The notes: generated by a model not told the origin, from the sequence alone. A stretch of DNA of 64,000 nucleotides from Aeromonas rivipollensis (GCF_010974825.1 NZ_JAAILA010000012.1:124001-188000), one strand, 5' to 3'; shown: positions 1 through 9,673, numbered from the stretch's first letter. Program-made: numbers and translations.

Positions 1-2
1 TA

Positions 3-1526
3 GATGGTAAGGCTGATGCAATTCGAGCAGATGTTACCTCTCAGGGTTTGGCAATCGTTGATTTAAACAGTTCACTGGCGAGTATGGATACCCGTCTCAC
101 AGCTTCAATTGGTGGTGTAGATGGGAAAGTTACGGGGATCGAATCAACCGTTACCTCTCAGGGTCTCGCAATCGTTAATCTCGACCAATCGCTCACCTCG
201 TTCAAAACTTCAACAGCGGCGAACTTTGGAACGGCGAATAGTCGGATCGATACCACCAACACGAACTTAGCGACAACTAACAAAGCACTGAGCGACTACA
301 AAATTTCTACTGATAGTCGAATCGGACAGAATACCGCCAATATTACAAGTCAGGGTTCAACTCTGGTCACTCTTGATCAAAGTTTAAGCTCTTATAAAAC
401 GAGTAATAATGCAGAAGTCGCGGGTATTAAATCAAGTGTTACAACCGTTCAGCAATCAATTGCGACCACGGATGGTAAGGTTTCTTCGATGTATGGCCTC
501 CGGGTTGATGCGAACGGTAAAGTTGCTGGGATGACTTTGAATGCGAGTAACAATTCAACTTCAATAGATTTCTTGGCGGATACACTCCGAATTGCAAGCT
601 CGACGACCGGAACACCAGTAACAGCTTTCGAAGTCAGAGGCGGACAGGTGATGATGCGTAACGCTCTAATTGGATCCCTCACGGCGTCACAAATTGCAGC
701 AGACCAGATCAACGGAAATCACATAGCGGCAACCAGTATCATTCAGGCAGGTTCAGGGGCTACCAGTGCCACCCTAAACGGTGCTGATGCAAACTGGCGT
801 ATCTATGCTGGCTCAACTACTCCCGGATCTGCACCCTTCCGTGTGAGCACTACAGGCGGTTTGGTGGCGACGAATGCGACCATCACTGGGACCATCAACG
901 CCACAAGCGGGACGTTCAATGGCACAGTAAACGCCACAGGTGGGAATTTCACTGGTTATGTGCAGGTAGGAAACTCATACATGAGTGCAAATCCTGCACA
1001 TGACTTCTTGAATGGGAATGGTGGTAATTTCCGTGTAGATAGAAACGGAAGTCTTTATGCGAACAACGGCACTTTCGGGGGAACAATCTACGCTGATAAG
1101 ATAGTTGGTGACATAGTAAACGCTGGTGTGACTGATCTTCCTGCATTTAATGTGTTCTCTATACAATCCGGTCAAGTATATGACTTATTCACTATGAATG
1201 TCCCTGCGGCATCCTTTGTTAGGATTGCAAACCTTGTTAAGTTCCCAGTTAATTGGCGAGGGGCTGAAAACGGTGGCACTTACTCGATGTATCTAAGAGA
1301 TAGCACAGGAAGAAATAGTTGGCTGTTCAGTGGTAGTGGACAAAATACATTCGATATTAGTTCAATTCTTGAAAACTTGTATGTTCGAGTGCCTGCAAAT
1401 TGTACTTGGTGGAAGATAGTTCTTACTGCGGATCGACGTAGCTCACTTACCAGAACCGCAGCAGATCAAACAGGATGGACACTCTTCAAAGAAGGTTCAG
1501 GTGGTGTATCCGTATCACATCCTTAA
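3..1526 (+). CDS. phage tail tip/fibre protein (host-specificity J-like), C-terminal part
   Basis: The reading frame is open from the left edge of the window, so the start lies outside and only about 507 codons are visible. The N-terminal half holds degenerate repeats around V-T-S-Q-G-L-A-I-V, seen twice 39 codons apart and then more loosely. These resemble the coiled or beta-rich stalk of phage tail fibres. Next comes a segment with ITASQIAADQI-like wording (LTASQIAADQINGNHIA) typical of the C-terminal part of lambda-J/DUF1983-type tail tip proteins, then Gly/Asn/Thr-rich repeats and a unique C-terminal tip domain that probably contacts the receptor. Base composition is visibly AT-richer than the chromosome that follows. 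It is the last gene before a terminator and marks a prophage edge. Family assignment is by wording of motifs, not by search. Confidence 0.8.
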   Translation, partial: DGKADAIRADVTSQGLAIVDLNSSLASMDTRLTASIGGVDGKVTGIESTVTSQGLAIVNLDQSLTSFKTSTAANFGTANSRIDTTNTNLATTNKALSDYKISTDSRIGQNTANITSQGSTLVTLDQSLSSYKTSNNAEVAGIKSSVTTVQQSIATTDGKVSSMYGLRVDANGKVAGMTLNASNNSTSIDFLADTLRIASSTTGTPVTAFEVRGGQVMMRNALIGSLTASQIAADQINGNHIAATSIIQAGSGATSATLNGADANWRIYAGSTTPGSAPFRVSTTGGLVATNATITGTINATSGTFNGTVNATGGNFTGYVQVGNSYMSANPAHDFLNGNGGNFRVDRNGSLYANNGTFGGTIYADKIVGDIVNAGVTDLPAFNVFSIQSGQVYDLFTMNVPAASFVRIANLVKFPVNWRGAENGGTYSMYLRDSTGRNSWLFSGSGQNTFDISSILENLYVRVPANCTWWKIVLTADRRSSLTRTAADQTGWTLFKEGSGGVSVSHP

Positions 1527-1582
1527 AAACAACTAAGAACCTATCCTGTCAGATGGTGGTATCTCAATCACTACTTAATAAC

Positions 1583-1609
1583 AAAAGACTCCTTCGGGGG
1601 TCTTTTTTT
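1583..1609 (+). terminator. Rho-independent terminator of the phage tail gene
   Basis: AAGACTCC-TTC-GGGGGTCTT hairpin followed by seven T residues, 57 bases after the tail gene stop. Confidence 0.85.
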
Positions 1610-1798
1610 GTTTTTGTGGTTATGTGCTTTTAAGCGTTATCGCAAGGGATTCCACGCCCACGAACTCTGATGGGGGCACCCTCAGTGCCCGCCATTTATC
1701 TGTGACTCCTCTCCCCGCTTCCTTTACCCGCCATAGGTGATCCCCGGCGCCAGGGGCGCTGATGCCTGTTCGCCCGGCTGGCCGGACTGCAACGGACA

Positions 1799-1826
1799 CA
1801 AAAAAAGGGAAGTCATTGACTCCCCT
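1799..1826 (-). terminator. terminator of rnd
   Basis: On the minus strand GGGGAGTCAATGACTTCCC forms a short hairpin followed by a run of seven T residues, about 45 bases past the rnd stop codon. Confidence 0.75.
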
Positions 1827-1870
1827 TCTTCAGGTACTGCGTTCCGCCCCACGAGGTCGGGATGGCCCGG

Positions 1871-2983
1871 TTACTGGGCCAGCAGATGCCCCACCAGCTC
1901 ATGACGCCAGCCTTGCAGCAGCATGGGCTTGTCGGCGCGCGCCCGCTCCTCGGCGCTCATCCGCCAGCTCCAGGTGAAGTACTGGTGGATGATCTTCTTG
2001 CTGGCAACCAGCTCCGGCGGGATGTTGCTGGCCTTGGCCTTCTCTTCCACCATGGCCTTGATGCGCTTGAGCTCGGCCTTGTACTGGGGGTAATCCACCA
2101 GTCGACGAATGGGCTCGGGCCAGCCTTCGGGGTCGCTCTGCTGGGCCGCCGCGACTATGTCCAGCATCCGCTTGCCGTGGATCTTGATCTCGATGGGGGC
2201 CAGCCCCAGCTCGTTGAGATCCCGCAATGAAGTAGGCCGACGCTCCGCCACCTTGAACAGGTGCAACTCCTTGACCACGAAGTTGAGAGCCAGATCCCGG
2301 CGCACCGCCTCTTGCTGACGCCAGGCGGCGAGCTCGCGCAGAATAGCCAGCTCGCGCCGACCCAGTTGCCAGGCGTTGATGATCTCGAGGTAGGCCTGAC
2401 GGGGATCACTGCCCTGGGTCTTGCGGGCGGAGTGGTTCTGGCACTCCTGCTCGAACCAGGCAAACTTGCCGCTCTCGTGCAGCCTGGCCATCACCTTCTC
2501 GTAGAGGGGCATCAGGTAGAACACATCCGCCGCCGCGTACTCGAGCTGGCGCGCAGTCAGGGGACGGGCCAGCCAGTCGGTGCGGGCCTGATCCTTTTCC
2601 AGCTCCACACCGAGGAACTCCTTGACCAGGGCGCCGAAGCCGACCGAGACGCCGTAACCCAGAAATGCCGTCGCGAGCTGGGTGTCGTGCATCTGGTTGG
2701 GCAGGTGGCCCGCCTGATGCTGAATGAGCTCCAGATCTTCACCCGAGGCGTGCAGTATGGCGATCTGCCCTGCCCGGCCGAGCCGCTGCCACAGCCCCGA
2801 GAGATCCAGGGTCAGGGGATCCAGCAGGGCGAGGCGTTCGCCGTCATAGATCTGGAACAGACCGAGCTGGGGATAGTAGGTACGGGTGCGAACGAATTCG
2901 GTATCTATGGCCAGGGGAACGTCGGCCAGGGAAGCGAGATACTGCTCCAGTTCGGCTTGCTGTGAAATGAGTTGATATTGCAT
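1871..2983 (-). CDS. rnd: ribonuclease D
   Basis: A 3'-5' exoribonuclease that trims tRNA precursors. The 370-residue product is close to the usual 375. The DEDD exonuclease signature starts with D27-T-E29 (IDTEF), followed by the second exonuclease motif (LHASGEDLELI) and the Y-based third motif (YAAADVFYL). HRDC helices follow (ELAILRELAAWRQQEAVRRD). The frame is open further upstream, to 3139, but that extension would run into the end of fadD and shows no family similarity. The ATG at 2983, giving M-Q-Y-Q-L, is therefore the likely start. It follows fadD on the same strand, as in E. coli, but a terminator-like hairpin lies between them. Confidence 0.95.
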   Translation of the reverse strand: MQYQLISQQAELEQYLASLADVPLAIDTEFVRTRTYYPQLGLFQIYDGERLALLDPLTLDLSGLWQRLGRAGQIAILHASGEDLELIQHQAGHLPNQMHDTQLATAFLGYGVSVGFGALVKEFLGVELEKDQARTDWLARPLTARQLEYAAADVFYLMPLYEKVMARLHESGKFAWFEQECQNHSARKTQGSDPRQAYLEIINAWQLGRRELAILRELAAWRQQEAVRRDLALNFVVKELHLFKVAERRPTSLRDLNELGLAPIEIKIHGKRMLDIVAAAQQSDPEGWPEPIRRLVDYPQYKAELKRIKAMVEEKAKASNIPPELVASKKIIHQYFTWSWRMSAEERARADKPMLLQGWRHELVGHLLAQ

Positions 2984-3015
2984 CTTTGCCTGCACGTTGG
3001 TCGGGACCCAGAAAG

Positions 3016-3044
3016 AAAAAACCGTGGCATGACCCACGGTTTTG
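3016..3044 (-). terminator. terminator between fadD and rnd
   Basis: On the minus strand AAACCGTGG-GTCATG-CCACGGTTTTTTC forms a hairpin with a T tract between the fadD stop and the rnd start. It should end the fadD message before rnd. Confidence 0.75.
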
Positions 3045-3083
3045 CATAACGACAGCGCTTGACTGCAGAGCAGTGCATGCCGG

Positions 3084-4796
3084 TTACTGCTTGGCAATCT
3101 CCTCGTCGCGCAGCACGCGCCTAAGGATCTTGCCCACATTGGTCTTGGGAAGTTCGTCGCGAAATTCTACCAGTTTCGGCACCTTATAGGCAGTCAGATG
3201 TTTGCGGCAGTGGGCAATTATCTCGTCCTCCGCCAGCTTTGCATCTTTCTTGACCACGAAGATTTTCACCAGCTCGCCGGAAACCGGGTTGGGCACACCG
3301 ACAGCGGCCACTTCCAGCACCTTGGGATGGAGCGCCACCACGTCTTCAATCTCGTTCGGATAGACGTTGAAGCCGGAGACCAGGATCATGTCCTTCTTGC
3401 GATCGACGATCTTGAAGAAGCCCTGCTCGTCGCACACGGCGATGTCACCGGTGCAGAGCCAGCCATCCTGCATCACCTCGGCGGTCGCCTCGGGACGCTG
3501 CCAGTAGCCCGTCATCACCTGGGGGCCGCGCACCTGCATCTCGCCGGGGGCGCCCAGCTCGGTGATAACCTGCCCCTTGTCATCCACCAGCCGGATCTCG
3601 GTGGAGCAGACCGGCAGACCGATGGAGCCGTTGTAATCCACCAGATCGTAGGGGCAGACGCTCACCAGGGGTGAACACTCGGTCAGGCCATAGCCTTCCA
3701 GCAGCGGAGTATGGGTCAGCGCCTTCCACTGCTCGGCCACCGCGCGCTGCACCGCCATGCCGCCGCCTATGGTCAGCTTCAAGCGGGAGAAGTCCATGCT
3801 CTGGAACTCGCCGTTATTGACCAGGGCGTTGAACAGGGTGTTGACCCCTGTGATGCAGGTGAAGGGGTACTTCTTGATCTCTTTGACAAAGCCCGGGATG
3901 TCGCGGGGATTGCTGATGAGCAGGTTGTAGCCACCCAGGCGCATGAACAGCAGGCAGTTCACCGTCAGGGCGAAGACGTGGTAGAGCGGCAGCGCGGTCA
4001 CCACGAACTCCTTGCCCCGCTCCAGCACCGGGCCATAGACACCGAGGCACTGCTCCACGTTCGCAATCATGTTGCGGTGAGTCAGCATGGCCCCCTTGGA
4101 GAGGCCCGTGGTGCCGCCTGTGTATTGCAGGAAGGCGATGTCCTGGTTGCTGATTTCGGGCTTGATGTACTGCAGGTAGCGGCCCTTGGCCAGTGCCTGG
4201 CGCATGGTGCTGGCGTGGGGCAGGTTGTATTTGGGCACCAGCTTCTTGACGTACTTGACCACGAAGTTGACCAGGGAGCCCTTGGCCAGGCCGAGGTTGT
4301 CCCCCATCCGGGTCAGGATCACGTGCTTGACCGGGGTGTCGTGCACCACTTTTTCCAGGGTATGGGCGAAGTTGGAGACGATGACGATGGCCTTGGCGCC
4401 GGAGTCTTTGAGCTGGTGCTCCAGCTCACGCGGGGTATAGAGGGGGTTGACGTTGACCACAGTCATGCCGGCCCGCAGTATGCCGAACACGGCGATGGGG
4501 TATTGCAGCAGGTTTGGCATCATCACCGCCACCCTGTCGCCCTTGCCGAGCTTGAGCTCGTTTTGCAGGTAGGCGGCAAAGGCACGGGACTGCTCTTCCA
4601 GCCGGCGATAGGTAATGGTCTGCCCCATGTTGACGAAGGCGGGCTGGTCGGCAAACTGGGTCACCGACTCTTCAAACATCTCGACCAGGGAGCCGTATTG
4701 GTCTGGATTGATCTCGGCGGGCACCCCTTCTGGATAACGCTTCAGCCAGACTCTTTCCACGAACTTCTCCTGCATAACTAGCACCTGTGCGCTCAC
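3084..4796 (-). CDS. fadD: long-chain fatty-acid-CoA ligase
   Basis: Activates imported long-chain fatty acids to acyl-CoA with ATP at the inner membrane, the entry step of beta-oxidation. At 570 residues it is co-linear with E. coli FadD (561). Adenylation motifs are visible: [11 protein letters not shown] at residues 225-235, [10 protein letters not shown], and the fatty-acyl signature [20 protein letters not shown]; the C-terminal lysine motif is [11 protein letters not shown]. The start is taken as the GTG at 4796 because GGAGG lies 7 bases upstream; an in-frame ATG seven codons later is the alternative. It belongs to the tsaB-slp-fadD-rnd neighbourhood known from enterobacteria. I found no strong FadR site in the 160 bases upstream, unlike the fadI and fadL genes in this window. 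Confidence 0.97.
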   Translation of the reverse strand: MSAQVLVMQEKFVERVWLKRYPEGVPAEINPDQYGSLVEMFEESVTQFADQPAFVNMGQTITYRRLEEQSRAFAAYLQNELKLGKGDRVAVMMPNLLQYPIAVFGILRAGMTVVNVNPLYTPRELEHQLKDSGAKAIVIVSNFAHTLEKVVHDTPVKHVILTRMGDNLGLAKGSLVNFVVKYVKKLVPKYNLPHASTMRQALAKGRYLQYIKPEISNQDIAFLQYTGGTTGLSKGAMLTHRNMIANVEQCLGVYGPVLERGKEFVVTALPLYHVFALTVNCLLFMRLGGYNLLISNPRDIPGFVKEIKKYPFTCITGVNTLFNALVNNGEFQSMDFSRLKLTIGGGMAVQRAVAEQWKALTHTPLLEGYGLTECSPLVSVCPYDLVDYNGSIGLPVCSTEIRLVDDKGQVITELGAPGEMQVRGPQVMTGYWQRPEATAEVMQDGWLCTGDIAVCDEQGFFKIVDRKKDMILVSGFNVYPNEIEDVVALHPKVLEVAAVGVPNPVSGELVKIFVVKKDAKLAEDEIIAHCRKHLTAYKVPKLVEFRDELPKTNVGKILRRVLRDEEIAKQ

Positions 4797-4956
4797 TGTG
4801 TTGCCTCCGTCCCTGTCACATCCATTTCAATCAGTTGTTTTAAGCTCATGCTCTAATGCCGCACATAGTTACATAAGGCAACATCGATTAACAGCAAATT
4901 AACAACGAGAAGTGTGAGGGAGAAAGCAAACCTGACATGATTCAAAGCCGGCGATC

Positions 4957-5802
4957 CTACCGGATCTGACAGAAATTTTCGATATAAACGGCGGTTTTTG
5001 CCGAATTTTCCATATGGAAGTGATGATTTCCCGCCACCTGTACCATTTCAATCTGGCCAAAGGCCGGCCCTCGCAACTGCCACTGCGTCAGCAGACTCGG
5101 GAACCCCTGCTCGCCACGGATAAAGAGCACAGGGCAGGCGATGGCCCGGATCAGCGCCTGGGCCTGGCCTTCGCTCATGCGCATGGGTGAGAGATCCCGC
5201 AGACGGGGATCGCTGCGCCAATGCAGCCGCCCATCCCGCGCCTCCAGCTGGCGCTCGCAGATAAGGCGCGCCGCCGCCGGGGAGATGTCAGCAACCTTGC
5301 AGCGGGCCGCCACCGCCTCGTCGAGGGAGGCAAACCCACTGGACGCTCGCTCGCGAGTACGGCTGCGATTGAGAATGGCCCGCCGCAGCTGGGCGGGTAC
5401 CTCCTCATCGGGTTGGCTGAGCGGCCCCAGCCCCTCCAGCAGGATGAGCCGCACTATCTGCTCGGGGAAAACCCCGGCATAGGCGCTGGCGATCAGGGCC
5501 CCGAGAGAGTGGCCGAGCAGGATGAAGCGCTGCCAGCCCGCAGCCTGGGCAATCTGATGGAGATCGTCGAGCCAGTCGACGAAGACATAGGGGGTGGCTT
5601 TGTGATCCGAATGACCGTGTCCCGGCAGATCGACGCAGACCAGGTGGCACTCATCGAGATGGGGGGCAAGGGGCAGGAAGCTGGCGCCGTTGTCGAGCCA
5701 GCCGTGCAGGGCAATGACCAGGGGCTTGCCCTGCCGGCCGTTATCCAGCAGGGCGATGCGCCGTCCGTCGGCCAGGGTGAGGAAGCGCTCTTCCATCATC
5801 AC
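4957..5802 (-). CDS. alpha/beta-fold hydrolase
   Basis: A cytoplasmic single-domain hydrolase of 281 residues with no signal peptide. The oxyanion-hole HGW motif is at 33-35, the nucleophile elbow GHSLGA at 97-102 (Ser99), and a candidate catalytic His in GNHHFH near residue 260. The PGHGHSD segment is typical of esterase/lipase-like family members. The substrate cannot be told from sequence. The start is ambiguous: GTG-ATG-ATG runs from 5802 and the region overlaps the stop of the lipoprotein gene by 4 bases, suggesting translational coupling. It sits between slp and fadD, a place where E. coli has no gene, so a role in acyl-ester turnover is possible but only an inference. Confidence 0.88.
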   Translation of the reverse strand: MMMEERFLTLADGRRIALLDNGRQGKPLVIALHGWLDNGASFLPLAPHLDECHLVCVDLPGHGHSDHKATPYVFVDWLDDLHQIAQAAGWQRFILLGHSLGALIASAYAGVFPEQIVRLILLEGLGPLSQPDEEVPAQLRRAILNRSRTRERASSGFASLDEAVAARCKVADISPAAARLICERQLEARDGRLHWRSDPRLRDLSPMRMSEGQAQALIRAIACPVLFIRGEQGFPSLLTQWQLRGPAFGQIEMVQVAGNHHFHMENSAKTAVYIENFCQIR

Positions 5803-6317
5803 CAGCGGGAGTAGTGGCGTCTTGGCCAGAAGGGATCATAGAAGGGGTCGTAGAAGTAGGGGTCCATGTAGCGGATCTCCACCTCCTTCACCGGCGGCCA
5901 CAGCTTGCTGGCGGTGACCTTGAGCACAGAGAAACGATACTTGTGATCCCCTATCTGGCTGTCCACCGGCTTGTCCAGGGTGCCGAGCACCGTCAGGCTG
6001 CGTCCCTTGGCATAGAGCGTCGGATCCACAAAACCCTTCATGACGGCCAGAAAACGCCCCGGGCTCTGCTCCGTCTGGGTCGGTACGCCATTGGCTTTGA
6101 GCGGCAAGTAGACCACCTCGATGATGCTCTGATCCTGCTCGTTGTGCACCGCAGAGATGACGCCGCTCCAGCGCGCGGGCTTGCCCTCCATCCCCTGCAG
6201 GGCAGGTTGATAGGCCACCAACTGGCTTTCCGGCTCATAGGCCAGCTCCTTGGGCACCGAGCTGCAGCCGACTAGCAGCAGCCCTGTCAGGCCCAGCATG
6301 ATCACGCGTTTCATCAT
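5799..6317 (-). CDS. Slp/YeaY-family outer-membrane lipoprotein
   Basis: A 172-residue lipoprotein. The N-terminus MMKRVIMLGLTGLLLVGCSS gives a lipobox ending at Cys18. The body matches the Slp family in wording (ARWSGVISAV, YLPLKANGVP, GRFLAVMKGFVDP, GRSLTVLGTL). The C-terminus is aromatic and Tyr/Pro-rich (YMDPYFYDPFYDPFW). Slp proteins are outer-membrane lipoproteins induced on carbon starvation; their biochemical role is unknown. The start at 6317 is chosen because GGAG lies 6 bases upstream and the signal peptide begins there; an in-frame codon at 6350 would add 11 unsupported residues. It lies between tsaB and fadD exactly where E. coli has yeaY. Confidence 0.9.
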   Translation of the reverse strand: MMKRVIMLGLTGLLLVGCSSVPKELAYEPESQLVAYQPALQGMEGKPARWSGVISAVHNEQDQSIIEVVYLPLKANGVPTQTEQSPGRFLAVMKGFVDPTLYAKGRSLTVLGTLDKPVDSQIGDHKYRFSVLKVTASKLWPPVKEVEIRYMDPYFYDPFYDPFWPRRHYSRW

Positions 6318-6384
6318 TTGCCTCTCCTTGTCCGCGCCGTCCGCCTTCACTCGTTGGCGTCGCGTCGCGGCTCGCCGTTGGATG

Positions 6385-7086
6385 TCACTCGCGACCGGGC
6401 AGCTTTTTCCAGGTCACCTTGTCGCGCAAATATACCGGTGTGGCCTGCTCCACAGCGACCGCCTCCCCCGCCAGCCAGGCGGCCCGAGCCAGGGGCAGCA
6501 TGTCGACCGCCACCGGGAAGCGAACCTGGCTCACCGCCAGCTCGTCGGCCAGGGCGTTGAGCGTCTCGCCATAGGTTTCAAAGCCGGTTCCGACGCAGCT
6601 CAGGCTGCCCGCCAGCTTGCCGCGCGCTTCAATCAGGGCGGCGGGATCGCTCACCACTTCCTCCCCCACCAGTTGCATGCGGCCATCACACAGCTCGTAG
6701 TGGCCAAAATAGACCTCGTTCATCCGTGCATCTATGGCGGTCAGCACCCGCTCGGCGCCGTCGAGACGATGAGCCCCCTGGGCCATGGCAGCCAGGGTGG
6801 AGATGCCAATGAGCGGCACGCCGGCGCCAAAGGCGAGCCCCTGGGCCACGCTGATCCCGATGCGCACGCCGGTAAAGGAGCCCGGTCCACGCCCAAAGGC
6901 GATGGCGTCGAGCTCAGCCAACGATAGACCGGCCTCGTCTAACACAGCCTGAACCATGGGCAGGATTTTTTGGGTGTGATCCCGCGGCGCCTCTTCCCAA
7001 CGGGAGAACAGCTTGTCGCCCACCAGCAGGGCGGCGGAGCAGGCTTCGGTGGCGGTATCAACGGCCAGGATCTTCAACTCGGTCAT
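6385..7086 (-). CDS. tsaB: tRNA threonylcarbamoyladenosine biosynthesis protein TsaB
   Basis: Partner of TsaD and TsaE in transfer of the threonylcarbamoyl group to A37 of ANN-decoding tRNAs. The 233-residue product has the ASKHA ATPase-like N-terminus (ILAVDTATEACSAAL), the DHTQKILPMV motif, and FGRGPGSFTGVRIG, all hallmarks of TsaB/YeaZ. It lacks the metal-binding histidines of TsaD, as expected. The ATG at 7086 is preferred over a TTG three codons upstream. The position next to slp and yoaA is the same as in E. coli. Confidence 0.96.
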   Translation of the reverse strand: MTELKILAVDTATEACSAALLVGDKLFSRWEEAPRDHTQKILPMVQAVLDEAGLSLAELDAIAFGRGPGSFTGVRIGISVAQGLAFGAGVPLIGISTLAAMAQGAHRLDGAERVLTAIDARMNEVYFGHYELCDGRMQLVGEEVVSDPAALIEARGKLAGSLSCVGTGFETYGETLNALADELAVSQVRFPVAVDMLPLARAAWLAGEAVAVEQATPVYLRDKVTWKKLPGRE

Positions 7087-7237
7087 GGGTTCCAATCTCT
7101 ATAAATCAGTCAATGACATAACGTGCAAGCGGGATCTGCTCACCCGTTTTCTTAACATGGCAAATCAGTCAATCGCTAGCCACCCGCCAGCATCGCAGGT
7201 CGAATGCCGAGCGCACCGGGTACGCGGTCTGTCAGGC

Positions 7238-9175
7238 TCAAGCGCCCCGGTCAAAGAAACTCCCCAACGACTCTAACTCCCGGGTGCGAGGAATGGCGGG
7301 CAGACTCTTGATAAAGGTGGCGCCATAGGGCTTGTTGACCACGCGCGGATCACAGATGACCAGCACGCCGTGATCACTGCGATCACGAATGAGCCGCCCC
7401 ACCCCCTGTTTCAAGGCAATCACCGCCTTGGGCAGCTGGAGCTCGGCGAAGGGATCTCCCCCCTTGAGCTTGCAATCATCCACCCGCGCCTTGAGCAGCG
7501 GGTCGTCCGGGCTCGCAAACGGCAGCTTGTCGATGATAACACAGGACAATGCCGCCCCTCGCACGTCTATCCCCTCCCAGAAACTGCTGGTAGCCACCAG
7601 CACGGCGCGCCCATTCTCCACGAAGGTCTTGAGCAGCCGCTGCTTGTTATCCTCCCCCTGCAGCAGGACGGTGCGGCCTATCTCCCGGCGCAGCACCTCG
7701 GCCACCTGCCGCATCACCTGATGGCTGGTGCAGAGGAAGAAACAGCCCCCCGGCGTCTTGTTGATAAGGGGGATCATCAGATTGGCGAGCTGTTCCCCCC
7801 GCCCGAAGGCATTGGGCTCAGGCAGGAAGCGCGGTACGCACAACCGCGCCTGTTCGGCGTAGTCAAAGGGGCTGTCTAGGATAAGCTCGGCGCTGCCGGC
7901 CAGCCCCAGCTCCGCCTTGAAGTGATCGAAACGCATATCCACCGTCAGGGTGGCTGAGGTAAAGATCCAGGCCACCTCGGGCTTTTGCACCTCGGCGCCG
8001 AACCGCTCGGCCACCGACAAGGGGGTGAGATTGAGGGAGAAGTGCAGCCGGGAGCAGTCATACCAGTAGGAGAAACCTGTCTGGTTCACCGCCAACACCT
8101 CACCGAGGCGGGTGCGCAGCTCGCAGACTCGCTCGAAGGCGTGATCCAGCTGTTCACCGCGCCCGAGCGCCAGTTTGAGCACCTCGTAGCAGAGCCCGAT
8201 GGCGTCGTTGAGACGGGCCAGCGCCTGGCCCCAGAGCGGCTGGCGCAGGATATCGCGGGTATTGCCGCGCCCCCCCTCTATCCCGAAGGCGAGGCGCAAG
8301 TCCTGGCTCGCGATGGAGAGCCTGTCCGCCGCCTTGCCAAGCTGCCCCATGTCGTGGGCCTCGGCTCTATAGGCGAGCTGGATGTCCTGCGCCAGATCCA
8401 GAATGGTGCGGCTGCCCACCGACTTGCCGAAATAGTTGGTTGCGATCTCAGGCAACTGGTGCGCCTCGTCGAACACATAGACTTGCGATTCGGGCACCAG
8501 CTCGCCAAATCCGGTATCTTTCACCGCCATATCGGCGAAGAAGAGGTGATGATTGATCACCACCACCTGGGCATCCATGGCCCGTCGCCGAGCCACCACC
8601 AGATGGCAGTCGTCGTAATAGGGGCAGTCGCGGCCGAGGCAGTTGTCGTTGGTGCTGGTGACGTGGGCGAGGATCTCGGCGTTCTCCTGCAGCCCCGGAA
8701 TGTCACCCACATCGCCGTTGTCGGTGGCGGTGGACCAGGACTTCACCTTGACCAGATCGCTGAGGATCTCGGGCTTTTGCAGGTGGGATTCGCTCAAGAG
8801 GCGGTTCATCCGCTCTATGCACAGATAGTTGCTGCGCCCCTTGAGCAGGGCCACCGGCGGGGTGTAGGAGAGCGCGCCTGTGATGGTGGGGAGATCCCGG
8901 TAGAAGAGCTGCTCCTGCAGGTTCTTGGAGCCAGTGCTTATCACCACCCGCTTGCCGGATTCCAGCGCCGGCACCAGATAGGCGTAAGTCTTGCCGGTGC
9001 CGGTGCCCGCCTCCACCAGCAGGCGGCCGCCGCTCTTGATGGCGCGCGCCACCGCTTCGGCCATCTCCAGTTGCGGCGCACGGGCCTTGAAGCCCTCGAT
9101 GTGGCTGGCCAGAGGGCCATCTGGCTTGAACAGGGTCTGGATGGTCAAAGGAGGGTCCCGCGCAAAAGCGGCCAT
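7238..9175 (-). CDS. yoaA: ATP-dependent DNA helicase YoaA (DinG/XPD family)
   Basis: An iron-sulphur superfamily 2 helicase of 645 residues. Walker A is EAGTGTGKT (GTGTGKT at 57-63) and the DEAH box is in VYVFDEAHQLPEI. Between them lie a Cys in NYLCIERM and three more in NCLGRDCPYYDDC, matching the four Fe-S ligands of XPD-like helicases. The C-terminal helicase motifs include SSFWEGIDVRG and GVGRLIRD. E. coli YoaA works with the HolC clamp-loader subunit in repair of replication damage. It is encoded upstream of tsaB, probably as a separate unit because about 150 bases separate them. Confidence 0.95.
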   Translation of the reverse strand: MAAFARDPPLTIQTLFKPDGPLASHIEGFKARAPQLEMAEAVARAIKSGGRLLVEAGTGTGKTYAYLVPALESGKRVVISTGSKNLQEQLFYRDLPTITGALSYTPPVALLKGRSNYLCIERMNRLLSESHLQKPEILSDLVKVKSWSTATDNGDVGDIPGLQENAEILAHVTSTNDNCLGRDCPYYDDCHLVVARRRAMDAQVVVINHHLFFADMAVKDTGFGELVPESQVYVFDEAHQLPEIATNYFGKSVGSRTILDLAQDIQLAYRAEAHDMGQLGKAADRLSIASQDLRLAFGIEGGRGNTRDILRQPLWGQALARLNDAIGLCYEVLKLALGRGEQLDHAFERVCELRTRLGEVLAVNQTGFSYWYDCSRLHFSLNLTPLSVAERFGAEVQKPEVAWIFTSATLTVDMRFDHFKAELGLAGSAELILDSPFDYAEQARLCVPRFLPEPNAFGRGEQLANLMIPLINKTPGGCFFLCTSHQVMRQVAEVLRREIGRTVLLQGEDNKQRLLKTFVENGRAVLVATSSFWEGIDVRGAALSCVIIDKLPFASPDDPLLKARVDDCKLKGGDPFAELQLPKAVIALKQGVGRLIRDRSDHGVLVICDPRVVNKPYGATFIKSLPAIPRTRELESLGSFFDRGA

Positions 9176-9214
9176 TATGCCAAAAGCGTGGCGAAAGCGG
9201 GACTGATAATGCGT

Positions 9215-9463
9215 TCAGACGAAGAGATCGATCTGATGGTCCGGATCCGGCTTGTGATCATCTTCCTGCGCCTTTGGCTGATCACGCTTGGCCGGGTGAT
9301 GTCCCTGCTGGTACTGCTGGGCGCCGCCGCCGCCGTTGTCAGTACCAATCTTGCGCAACTGATGCTTCTGGCTGATTTGGGTCACCTCCCGCTTGATGTC
9401 GTCGGGGCTCGGGGTCGACGGCGCGCGCGGCAAGATGGGGAATAACAGGTCCTGGCTGGGCAT
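9215..9463 (-). CDS. small hypothetical protein
   Basis: An 82-residue hydrophilic protein rich in Gln, Pro, Asp and His, with a Gly4 stretch and no membrane segment or signal. I do not recognise a family. AGGAG 8 bases before the ATG at 9463 supports translation; an in-frame GTG three codons upstream overlaps that ribosome-binding site and is less likely. It ends 40 bases before yoaA on the same strand, so it may be the first gene of a yoaA transcript, and its start faces the his leader across a 160-base divergent region. The reality of the gene rests on the ribosome-binding site and context. Confidence 0.55.
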   Translation of the reverse strand: MPSQDLLFPILPRAPSTPSPDDIKREVTQISQKHQLRKIGTDNGGGGAQQYQQGHHPAKRDQPKAQEDDHKPDPDHQIDLFV

Positions 9464-9622
9464 GGTGATCACTCCTCAGGCTATCTTGATTAGTTATCGA
9501 CCAGAAAACCGTTTTCTCCACTTTAATCGGGCAAATCACAATTTCAGGTTGCATTTTCTGTCAAGGCAGGTAGTTTAAATCAGGCGTCAACTACGACATC
9601 TTATTTGTAAAGGATTGATTAC

Positions 9623-9673
9623 ATGAAGTTCACCCTGCTGAAGACTCATCATCACCATCATCATCCCGACTAG
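9623..9673 (+). CDS. hisL: his operon leader peptide
   Basis: A 16-residue peptide, MKFTLLKTHHHHHHPD, with six consecutive histidine codons (five CAT, one CAC), too short for normal gene finders. AAGG precedes the ATG. Ribosome stalling at the His codons when charged tRNA-His is scarce should favour the antiterminator over the hairpin at 9741-9776. E. coli HisL has seven His in a row, so the arrangement is the same with one fewer. Confidence 0.93.
   Translation: MKFTLLKTHHHHHHPD

Larger units (their letters stand above)
1527..1870. other. prophage/chromosome junction region without a gene
   Basis: About 340 bases between the phage tail gene and rnd. Besides the two terminators listed, I see no convincing gene, tRNA or obvious attachment repeat. 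Composition changes from AT-rich to GC-rich near 1630-1680, which is where the prophage end is most likely. Confidence 0.5.

Noticed and set aside
4797-4956. FadR site upstream of fadD
   Set aside because: Best candidate (AACTGATTGAAATGGAT on the minus strand) matches only about 9 of 16 positions and lacks the GGTC/GACC core.
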